Assembly: GCA_027563935.2 (NCBI GenBank)
Contig: CM050451.1
Location: 31,821,565-31,885,564, forward strand
DNA from: Costus lasius
Lineage: Eukaryota > Streptophyta > Magnoliopsida > Zingiberales > Costaceae
Length of the DNA stretch: 64,000 nt
Direction: 5' to 3'
The notes beneath the pieces were generated by a model that saw nothing but the letters and a program-made list of their open reading frames with translations, made no database searches and had not been told where the DNA came from. This document shows positions 36,445 to 46,628 of the stretch, in pieces (position 1 is the stretch's first letter; every line of letters starts with the position of its first letter). Made by a program: the position numbers and the translations under genes.

Positions 36445-37504
36445 TACTTGCAAGAAACACAAGGTGTACGTTTGCTTGTGTGAAAAATTTTTAGAAAATT
36501 TTTCTTCTATCCATGCGCGTTTCACGTAGAAAGCATTTTTCATCCAATCTTCTCTTTTCAATTTTATGGCCGAAATTTGATTCTGTTCATGATGGATTTA
36601 AAACCAAAGGCGCACGTGGTTTTGTCAAGTTGTACGGGCGTTCTGTCTTCGGACTGGCTGTGTCTCTTGATCTGACAATAACTGCCAGCCGATAGGGTCT
36701 ATGAAATCATCATGGAACATGATCTAATTTTAGCATAAATTTGGTTAAGAGAGTGTTTTGGATGATGTGGGCGCATAGGGTAATTAAAATTTGATATTGC
36801 TTGGCTTTTCAAATTTTATATGCGCCTCTTGCCTCTTGAGTGGGTTGATATGGTCACAGCGAGTGCCCTCCTGTGTTGTGATGTGGAAGCATGTTTCCAC
36901 TTGTGATGAATGCTTGTAAAATTTCTTTCCACCTGCGTGTGGTTCTCTCCCTATCTTGGTGTAAAGATTTTTCATCTTAGAATAGATGTAGAATTAGAAG
37001 ATAGGTTAAGGCTTCATCTTGACAACAAGGAGTCTTCTTCAACCAAAGTCAGAATTGGTGCCAACTTTGGAAGCGTGGTGATGGGCTTGCGGCTGAAGGA
37101 AGGACACATGCTTTCGGCTTCTGGTATGGGGCTGATCTACTATAGGGACTCGCAACCCTTGGATGCACAATAACATGTCACATGGCTCTTGACAAGTTAT
37201 GTGTATGAAAAGGGCTATGACCATATCGACCATATTAGCATGCTTGTGATGGTTTATTATTCTGTCCATAGCATGCCTGTGATGTTTTTCTTTGCTGCCA
37301 TAACCATAGGAAAAACTACATGCTTGAAAAGAATAAAATTAACATGCAAAACTCTCATTGAAATATCAAGTCAGTAGCCTTCTAACGCGTAGCCCTCATC
37401 AAACTATCGATTAGTGGTGTTGTGAACTGTTTCCCACCCTTGTGGGACACACCCGTTTATCTTTAGGAGGTGTGTGGTGGCAATGGTTTCCCCAGTCCGT
37501 TTTA

Positions 37505-38156
37505 ACCCCCTCAAAAGGAGAAGAACAAGCGCAGAATTCTCCTCAAGGTTTTGCGACATTGGAGTTGCGCAAACACTGAATTTAGGCCGCCCCTTCTTCT
37601 TCTTGTGGAGTGCCACCATCTCTTATTCTTTGTTGGCCGAGAGTCTCCTTGGAGGAGACTTGTTGGTGTGGAGAACAAAGCAAGAACTCCTTGAAGTTGC
37701 GCCACCTTACTTCATCCTTCTTCTTTGGCCGAGAGTCTCCTTGGAGGAGACTTGTTGGCGTGAAAAGCAAAGGAGGAGGAAGAAGAAGAAGCGCCATTAT
37801 CCTTCATCCTCTTCTTGGCCGAGAGTCTCCTTGGAGGAGACTTGTAGGCATAAAGAACAAAAGAGGGAGAGGAAGGAGATTCCAAGAGGTGATCTTCTCT
37901 TCCCGAGGCTAGCACCGGGCGTGGAAGGGAGCAACGTTGAGACGGTCGATGCGTGGATACTTGTAGAGGGCGAACACTTGGATGCCTTCAACATGGCTTC
38001 AACGACTTTGCAAGCAACGGAGGTACATCTCTAACACATCCTTGTGTCTTCTCTCTCGCATGGATCCTTGGGAAGGGAATATGTTTCGGGTATAATGCTC
38101 TTTCCGCTGTGTCCTGGGACTGCAAAATTTTAAAATTATACCCGGTATTTCCATCA
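37505..38156 (+). repeat. Duplicated 3' part of the E2 LTR
   Basis: Second copy of 35780-36431, lacking U3 and the TATA box and followed by the second primer site. It is part of the 1725-bp duplication and not a separate insertion: there is no target duplication and no TG start. Confidence 0.9.
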
Positions 38157-39229
38157 GTGGTATCAGAGCTACTTGCAAGAAACACAAGGTGTACGTTTGC
38201 TTGTGTGAAAAATTTTTAGAAAATTTTTCTTCTATCCATGCGCGTTTCACGTAGAAAGCATTTTTCATCCAATCTTCTCTTTTCAATTTTATGGCCGAAA
38301 TTTGATTCTGTTCATGATGGATTTAAAACCAAAGGCGCACGTGGTTTTGTCAAGTTGTACGGGCGTTCTGTCTTCGGACTGGCTGTGTCTCTTGATCTGA
38401 CAATAACTGCCAGCCGATAGGGTCTATGAAATCATCATGGAACATGATCTAATTTTAGCATAAATTTGGTTAAGAGAGTGTTTTGGATGATGTGGGCGCA
38501 TAGGGTAATTAAAATTTGATATTGCTTGGCTTTTCAAATTTTATATGCGCCTCTTGCCTCTTGAGTGGGTTGATATGGTCACAGCGAGTGCCCTCCTGTG
38601 TTGTAATGTGGAAGCATGTTTCCACTTGTGATGAATGCTTGTAAAATTTCTTTCCACCTGCGTGTGGTTCTCTCCCTATCTTGGTGTAAAGATTTTTCAT
38701 CTTAGAATAGATGTAGAATTAGAAGATAGGTTAAGGCTTCATCTTGACAACAAGGAGTCTTCTTCAACCAAAGTCAGAATTGGTGCCAACTTTGGAAGCG
38801 TGGTGATGGGCTTGCGGCTGAAGGAAGGACACATGCTTTCGGCTTCTGGTATGGGGCTGATCTACTATAGGGACTCGCAACCCTTGGATGCACAATAACA
38901 TGTCACATGGCTCTTGACAAGTTATGTGTATGAAAAGGGCTATGACCATATCGACCATATTAGCATGCTTGTGATGGTTTATTATTCTGTCCATAGCATG
39001 CCTGTGATGTTTTTCTTTGCTGCCATAACCATAGGAAAAACTGCATGCTAGAAAAGAATAAAATTAACATGCAAAACTCTCATTGAAATATCAAGTCAGT
39101 AGCCTTCTAACGCGTAGCCCTCATCAAACTATCGATTAGTGGTGTTGTGAACTGTTTCCCACCCTTGTGGGACACACCCGTTTATCTTTAGGAGGTGTGT
39201 GGTGGCAATGGTTTCCCCAGTCCGTTTTA

Positions 39230-39656
39230 ACCGGGCGCGCCTTCGCAAGGAAACTCGTTGACCCTGGGTATAACAGTTAGGATCATACTTGACTGGTTTT
39301 TCATATGTCACCAACATGATGAAACACTAGAGGCAGCTGTTGAGAGGATACGGTTCTGTGTTGTTTCCAGCCCTCGCTGGACACAGGACGCTTAGTCTGT
39401 CTTAACTAAGAGGAGTTGTGCGCGGCACAATTGGCTGACATGCCTACCTAAGGAAGCATGAGACTCTCTGTGCATCCCAACTCACCTTTGTGAGTCGCGG
39501 AGACCTCATGTGAAATTAGGATCCTACTCACTGATTTCCATGTTGAGTTTGAGAGTTCTCAACTTGCTTTTGGAAATAGTGGGAGCATAGCATTTAATTA
39601 AAGTCCTAGTTAAATGCTTTATCGTAGTACTTATTTTACTTATTTGCTTATTGTAG
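39230..39656 (+). other. Leader of Copia E2, distal part
   Basis: Non-coding leader from the end of the duplication to the gag ATG at 39657. It is collinear with 29540-29605 plus 31828-32182 in E1. It shares the CTCTGTGCATC segment and the GCGGAGACC segment with the leaders of Copia C and D, so these leaders are homologous across families. Confidence 0.75.
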
Positions 39657-42600
39657 ATGGCATCTCCTAATCTAAGATTGAGACTTTATAAAAACAAATT
39701 GGATGGGACAAATTGGACAAAGTGGTTCAAGATTTTGTCCAAGATACTTGAATAAGAAAACAAGGTGCATCTTCTTGAAAGACCTCCATCCCAGCCCAGT
39801 ATATACTTTTGTACTAAGTGGGAGTGGAATGTCTATCTTGAACACTGTGAGGATAACAATCAGTACACTACTCTTGTCTTAGAGTGCATGATTCCAGAGG
39901 TCAAGGTTGAGTGTGATGAGATGGGGATTTATGATCTTATCATACAACTCAAAGGTCTCTTCACACCATGCTCTGTAGACAATGATCAGGAGAGTTCTGT
40001 TGGATCTTCAGAGTGTATGCCTGAATCTGAGAATGACCATGATTCTGTATCTTCGAAGCTAATACTTCGGAAGACTGGGAATGCATGGGCATTTCGAAGA
40101 GGATTGAGGCCCAAGAAGAGCATGGCAAAGAAGAAGGGATGTAATCCATCCGCTTCAAGTATTGTGTTACCGAGGTCTTTACGTATACTTCTTAACCATG
40201 GGTACTAGGTACTGCATGTAGAGCTTACATATGTTCATCATGTGCAGGAGCTCAAAAGAAGTAGGACGTTGAGGCTTGGTGGGATCGACTCTTGGGTCAG
40301 GGATAGAACATTGGATGCTGCTGTCATCTCACTGCCTTAAAGACTTTATCTAGAACTTTGCTATTATGTATAAGCTTATGTATTAGAACATCATTCTTTT
40401 TGAAAAGGATTTCAGTTTGAAATAATAAAGGATATTATTCTTTAAATCTGAGATGTTCTATTGAAGTGATACAGTTGATAATAGTTTGTGGTTCTGTATG
40501 TAACACAGGATCAGATCCAATGATTCAATAAACACCCTTTTATAAGCATTGTCTCCTGAACCATAAAACAAAGGTCACATCCAAAAGTCCATGGACTATT
40601 GGGATCATTATTCTTTCAGGATTATGATACATGTGAGGCCTGTTCAAAGGAACAATGTGACAGATGTTGCCTTCACCATAAAAGGTGGAAGGGAGGTAGC
40701 TTATTGGATCTATTACACAGTAGTGAGTGTAGGCCCATGTAAACAAGCACAAAGGGGTGTTACATGCTATGGGTATGCCATATCTAAACCTAAGAACTTT
40801 GGAAGTTCACAAATGGAGTATTGAATCAAATTGGTGGATCTATTAAAACACTCTGATTGGATCAAAGTGATTAGTGGAGAATTTGATGACTGTCCTAAGG
40901 AGTGTGGGGTTATCTCACAGCTTGCTTGGAACACCATGACTGTGTGGTAAAAGCGGAACACACTGGATGTGGTTCCATCTTTGAATAGTCATGCAAATTT
41001 GCTACTTGACGCCATGCAAATAGATGTACTGTCGCTCCATTGGAATATGTGTCTAAGGTAGCTTTTGAGTTGGAAACTGCAAATATCCTATTTCTTCAAA
41101 GGATTTGGGAATGTAATGTGCAGTGATTCAAAAGTATGTGTTTGTGGGGCACTATGGGGTGCTATTTCTATCCCAAAAAGAACAAACTATTTGTTGCTCA
41201 AATTGCTGTCTCTCTTGAGAAAATATTTATTTTGAAAGAAACTAGTGGGAGTAGATTTGATTTGGACTAGGTCCAGAATCAACATAGTCCAAATCAACCA
41301 CAAAAACACTTAGACATAAATGGATAGTAGAATCTCACATACAGGTTGAAAGTCAACCTGGGATTCAAGTAACACAGGAACCACATAAGTCTGGATGGAT
41401 TCGAAGTGCTAGGCATGACGAATTGTTCATCTGGAATGAACCTAAGACTTATGATGAAATGGAAGAGGTCGATGGACCAGATTCCAGGAAATGGCTAAGC
41501 GCCATTAGGATCATAATGAACTCCGTGTCAGCTGATCAAGTCTGGGACTTGGATAAGCCGCCAAAGGGGTAACACCCATAGGCTGTAAATGTATCTTCTA
41601 GGAAGATAGACATGGGAAGTAACACTGTTACTTATAATGGAAGGCTACTAGACAGAAATTTCTAACAAATCTACTGGGTAGATATTGATGAAATTTTCAC
41701 CAGAAGCCATGTATGAGTCCATTAGGTATCTGCTTGTTGCATTTTCTGTTATGACATATTATGAAAAACAATTTTTCTTGTTGGATGTCTGGAGAAGGAT
41801 ATCCATATGGAAATAGCAAGTGTTTTCATATAATAGCCATAAAGATATGCATGGTCTTATGCAAGCATGTTGAAGACAACCTGTGTTTACAAGAAGATCA
41901 GTGGGAGCACCATAATAATAATTCTTGTTCTAGATGATTGATGATATCCTACTCAAATGACATCTCAGCTCTTCACATGGTGAAGACCAAGCTGGAGAAG
42001 TATTTCGAGAAGGATGATCTCAGGAATGATGCCAACGTTCTTGGCATGAGGGTCTATGGATAGAGATCCAAGAAAGTCATTGCCTTTAGTCAATCTATGT
42101 TCATCTAAGAGTTTCTGGAGAGGTTTATATTGGGTGACTCCAAATATTGATACCTTCCAGAGAGATATGGTCTGACTCTCAAGGATGCTATGTCCTATGA
42201 CACAGCAAGAGGGTAGTAACGTTGGTCTCTTGGATAGATCATGTTTTGTGCATAATGCACAAGACCATTTGTGGCAAATGCTTGGAGCATGGCCGGTAAG
42301 TCTCAATCAAATCTCAATCTTTTACACTGGATAGATGTGATAAAAATCCTTTTATACTTGGGAAGTATAAAGGATTGAGGTCTAGTCTATAATGGACAAG
42401 AAGAATTTTGTGTACAGGGGTACACTGATATTTCATTCCAGTCTAATGACAATTGATCACAGTCAGGATTTGCGCTTTGCCATGTTGTGGTGTTGTGTGT
42501 TGGAAGAGCATTAGACAAACCGCAGTGGAAAATTCTACTATTAAGGCTGACTACATTGCTGCTTCTTGTGGCAGCCAAGGAAGCAGCTTCATTCATTTGA

Positions 42601-42871
42601 ACTTGAATATAGTTCCTAAATGGTCCAATATAATTCTTATTGGGGCCATAACATAGAACTTAGCACTCAAGTATGTACTGCAGCAATATCATCTGATCTT
42701 GGAGATCATGGATAAAGATGATGATTCAAATTTGTTAAAATAAACACTGATAGCAATCTGGAAAAACCCACAGACATAGCCTCTGGCGCAGCGGAAGCTA
42801 AATGGGTCATACTAGAGACATTGGGACTGATTAAACATCAGTTGCCCTTGGTCTTAGTGCAAGTGGGAGAT
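39657..42871 (+). pseudogene. Decayed gag-pol of Copia E2
   Basis: ATG at 39657 is followed in frame by gag sequence with KLDGTNWTKWF. A TAA lies near 39750, then the frame is open from 39765 to 40208 (MHLLERPPSQ). As in E1, the gag C-terminus and zinc knuckle are deleted and the frame passes to KKSMAKKKGCNP. A protease relic reading VLGTAC lies near 40200, a hinge/RT relic with PKTYDEM and DQVWDL near 41440-41560, RT traces near 41930-42110 and RNase H traces near 42450-42600. Several defects are shared with E1, for example the stop before RSKK at about 42060. It ends at AAGTGGGAGA (42861-42870). Confidence 0.85.
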
Positions 42872-43117
42872 TTTTGGTGTATATGCCCTGTAGACTAATG
42901 TATGGACATGGTAAGGCATTGTTTGAATGTACTTTGATAGAATTATTCTTCTCCATAGAGGCATGGTCGTTATTATGAAGATTGCTTTACCTGCGCTGAT
43001 GTATTGGATTGCATAAATAATGTCCCGTGAGATTGGTTGGATCCATTTTCATAAGTTATCCCCAGTCATGGTACCTTAGCAGATATGGGAAATCTTTGGT
43101 ACATGTGAGACTAGTGT
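42872..43117 (+). repeat. Last LTR of Copia E2, 5' fragment
   Basis: Starts TTTTGGTGTATATGCCC (the normal TG is mutated to TT) right after the polypurine tract. It is cut by Copia D after the first AGTGT copy and continues at 52172. Confidence 0.88.
43113..43117 (+). other. Target-site duplication of Copia D (left copy)
   Basis: AGTGT, repeated at 52167-52171. The uninterrupted site is visible in the solo LTR near 29850. Confidence 0.95.
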
Positions 43118-44799
43118 TGTTGGGGTATGCCCTTAAGGCTAATGTTTGAGGCCTTGGGATTGTAACAGTATCATGTAATAAACTCTTATGTTTATAAAGG
43201 CATGGTTGTTATTCAGTTTGTTACGTTATCTGCTGCAATAATTGTACTTCTGAATAATGTCTCAAAGCTGTTCAGCTGGGCTGACATGCTATAAAGTCCT
43301 TAGTCGATATATCTTGGTGAACATGAGACAGCCTTGATATGATTGAGACTAATATGTGCTCTAATCTTATAGGATGCTTCGAGCATGGAATAAGAGGTAG
43401 ACTCATGGGTACATTGGATGTACTGGACAGACCCTACTAGGATATTCAATTGGTTGTCACAATGTGAATAATCCTTGATTGCAACAAGTGGCACATGTCC
43501 TCTGACTTGAGATCACTTGTGTTTCTAAATGATGATTGTCATTGTTTTGAGTTAGTTCAATATCATTTGAAACATAATGATTATAGACTATCTTGGATGG
43601 TGAGCTTGAATCAGGTTAGGGCACTAGTGATAGATAAAGGATTGCCGTCTCCTTGTTTAAGGAGTGAGATGTTCTAAAGGGGCCCCCCTGAATGAGATGA
43701 TTGAGAATAGTGTATGGCCATACCCAGGTGACTATGTTCATCTGATCTAATCATGCTCATCATATTGGAGCTACAAGCTTGACATGCTTGTCCAATAAGA
43801 ACGTCCAGTGGCAAAGGATATTTGCATGCCTGGTGAAGTTGATTCACACTTGTGCCGTGGTTTGGGTGTAGTCTTGGAAGACTCTTTCCTTTATATCGGG
43901 AGACAGTGATGTGTTGCTAGATACCCCTCACTGATCGTGATAACGTAAGTTATCGTTACCGACATTTAAAGGAAACCCTCAGGGTCGCACAATTTGATGA
44001 TATGGCTTACTTAAGTCAGATCGTGTGGACTGAATTATTCAGGTTCAGTTTAAAGGGATTTAATCTCTGATTGTAAGTGAGATCTGGTCTGATCATGTTT
44101 GATTGATTAGGGCTTGAGATCGGTAAGCTTCGATCGAGAGAATGGATGCTAGATCGGTGAGATTAGAAGCATCAAGAGATCAACGGTTAGATCTGGAGCC
44201 TTAGGGTTTAATCATGATCTAGACTGGATCGCTTGGCTTGATTGGTTCTTGAACTGAACCGAATTGAACCAGCTCATTAAGTGAGCGGATGGTTCATGAG
44301 ATAAGAGGTTTGCGATTGGGGTAGACCCATGATCGCATATTGAGAAGTGGCATGCTATTTTTAGAGAGCACTTCTCTAAACGTGACCACGCCTCACGTTT
44401 TCCTCTTCACGCCTCTTCTCTCTTCGCCTCTCCACGAGTCGACACAAGCTCTCTCTCGTGTGGTGAAGAAGGTGAACGCAAAGGAGAAGGAAGAAATCGC
44501 CAAGAAGATCTCATCCCTTTCATTCGATCAGGATACTTGGACGATCCTTGCTAGCACAAGGGGCGACAAGGAGGAGCCAAGACTCATCTTGTGTGCGTCA
44601 CCTCTGAAGGAAAGCCACATCGCTTTCTGCTTCCAAGTCGCCATCTAGAAATGGCATCGGTATGAATCTCATTCTTTCTATAGAATGTTTTTGTTGATCA
44701 TATAGCATGCAATAGATCTAGAAACCCTCTCCGCTGCTTTAAATCCTCCAAGATGCGCCTATTAGGGTTTCGCCCCCCCCTTGTCTAAGGGAACCTTCA
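43118..44799 (+). repeat. 5' LTR of Copia D
   Basis: TGTTGGGGTATGCCC to ACCTTCA. It carries the palindrome-containing TATGGCCATACCCAGGTG (43713-43730), the conserved block and hairpin (43905-43990) and the terminal hairpin GAAACCCT / AGGGTTTC (44721-44728 and 44764-44771). Confidence 0.96.
43905..43990 (+). other. Conserved Copia LTR block with hairpin (Copia D)
   Basis: GCTAGATACCCCTCACT followed by GATAAC, loop GTAA, GTTATC (43939-43954) and then AGGGTCGCAC. Homologous blocks occur in Copia C (about 4603-4690 and 12087-12174, - strand), the solo LTR (30364-30447), the last E2 LTR (52882-52966) and G2 (58532-58618). Confidence 0.75.
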
Positions 44800-44801
44800 A
44801 T

Positions 44802-44813
44802 TGGTATCAGAGC
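44802..44813 (+). other. Primer binding site of Copia D (initiator Met-tRNA)
   Basis: TGGTATCAGAGC two bases after the LTR end. Confidence 0.95.
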
Positions 44814-46628
44814 AGGTGTTTGCATGTTTCTATGATTGCTTAAGACTGTGTGATCCATATATGCGAAAGTATCAGTAGGCTTAGATCTATAACATGCGCA
44901 TAGTAGATGTTTCATGCAAAAAATATTTCATGTTACATGTTTATGTTGGCGCATGTTCTTGGCGCTTGTTTCATTATGTTTTCAAAACAAAACAAAACTT
45001 GCGCGACTCTCATTAGATCTAAGAGGCGCCTGCTTTAAACCCTTAGACGGGTTATTAGGGTTGAAGTCATCCCCTAGGTTAGATCCAGACAGTCTGATCA
45101 GACCATCTGACAGCCTTGATGGGTCGACCAGATAGCATCTGTGCGCAAGCACGAGATGGCTATAGGTCGACTGCAGACAGGCGTGTAGCGATGTCTGATT
45201 GAGACGACTAACGAACACACATGAGTTAGGCCCGGGGTCACACCCGCTTGCCAGAACTCATGAGGGTTGTTCGGCCCTGGCGCATGCATGGTTGACCTTT
45301 GGTCGACTCAAGTCAGTTAGGACTTGGTGCATGCAAGGGCAGTGGATCTGACTAGGTTGGATGAGTGGATCCCTGATGATGGACCGTTGTAAGGTAGTAG
45401 GGCATATAAGGAAATTAAAATGATCCCATGGGGTTTTCAAAAGTTTTAATTTCTTGTTTGGATCACATGCTGATTGATGCCATTTGCTTGTTTATTTAAT
45501 CTTATGTGGGCTGCCCGTTTTTAATGTGTGCTGTGCTGGGGCCTGCGTGCCTGATTAATTTTGTAAATTATCTTTTTATTGTGATCTGCGCATCACATTG
45601 CATTTAATTTATAAAATGTAATTGACCTGCGAGTCAATCTTGTCTAGATAGATTAATTTGTAAATTAATCAGACAAGAGCACAGAGCACACTTGGCAGTG
45701 GCGCATGCAGCAGTGGCTTGACCAGGTGGGAGGTCCAGGGTTCGACTCTGGGACCAGGCGCAATTTCCCTGGTGTGCGCACCTGAGCTGCAGATGGCGCT
45801 TGGGCCCTGGGTTGGGCCAGATGAGCAGCAAAAGTCCCATGAAGAAAAGCAAGTGAAGACTTAAGTTAAGTTAAGGTCTTACTTAGGCTATGGGCTTTTA
45901 CCACATAAGATCCATGCTTTCTTTTATTGTTTAAATAAGTAGAACAGCATGATTTATTTATCTTCTGCTATCACCATAGGAATTGCATGATAGTGAAGAA
46001 GATAAAAGACCGTTAAAATCCAACGCTAAATATCAAGCTCGTAAGCCTTCTGACGCGAAACCTCACTGTTCTGATTATCGTTGGAGCCGTGTTGTACCCA
46101 CTCAGTGGGCACGTCCACCTATCTTCAGACGGTGCGGGATTACACCTGCGTGTTACAGAGTAGGGATTTATCCCTTCTCGTTGCTCAGCATAGCACGTGG
46201 TGGTCCAGGGAGTAGGTCGGGTCAGCTTGACCATGTAGGCTACATATGTGGCGCATATGGTAGCACATGGAGGCAGCCATCTGTGGGATCAGAGACTGTG
46301 TTGTACCAACTCAGTTGGCACAGTCTGCTGGATTGCCCAGATGAAGGGGAATCGCACGGGTTGGCGATTGGCAGGGACTGCCTACCAGAGATTAGTGCTT
46401 GTACTCTCTGTGCATCTTATCTCGCCTGAGCGGGACGCGGAGACCAAGTATGAAATCTGGATCCCATCTCACTAAAAGAGTTCTACTCTTTCGGACTGTT
46501 TTAATGGATTTTTCAGTCAGATAAAATAGTGAGAAAAAGAATCATTCTTAAGTCCTGAATTGATTCTTTACATTGATACTGACCTTGCTGTTCTTGCATT
46601 GTTGTAGATACCTGCAGCAACGAACACC
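44814..46628 (+). other. Long 5' leader of Copia D
   Basis: About 1.8 kb, largely collinear with the Copia C leader. It contains a tRNA-like module (45695-45772) that C lacks, the near-palindromes CCCACTCAGTGGG (46097-46109) and CCAACTCAGTTGG (46306-46318) that C keeps, and an open frame at 45983-46429 that corresponds to 9576-9962 in C. Confidence 0.75.
45695..45772 (+). repeat. tRNA-like module in the Copia D leader
   Basis: GGTCCAG, GGTTCGACT, CTGGGACC (45733-45756) forms a T-arm-like hairpin with a box-B-like loop. Upstream AGTGGCTTGACCAGG is a weak box A-like stretch. The aligned part of Copia C (around 10190-10240, - strand) has a shorter, unrelated segment here. There is no complete cloverleaf, so this is not a tRNA gene. 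Confidence 0.45.

Larger units (their letters stand above)
35780..39229 (+). repeat. 1725-bp tandem duplication of LTR 3' half plus leader
   Basis: Unit 1 is 35780-37504 and unit 2 is 37505-39229, collinear at an offset of exactly 1725 with only about five differences by eye. Each unit holds the LTR from the CCCCCTC after the TATA box to its end, the primer site and about 1.07 kb of leader. The breakpoints share the three bases ACC (TTCACCCCC at the start, TTAACCGGG at the end), a microhomology signature. Confidence 0.93.

Noticed and set aside
37505..38156. A separate LTR insertion between E1 and E2
   Set aside because: It lacks the LTR start and target duplication and is collinear with the preceding 1725 bp, so tandem duplication explains it.
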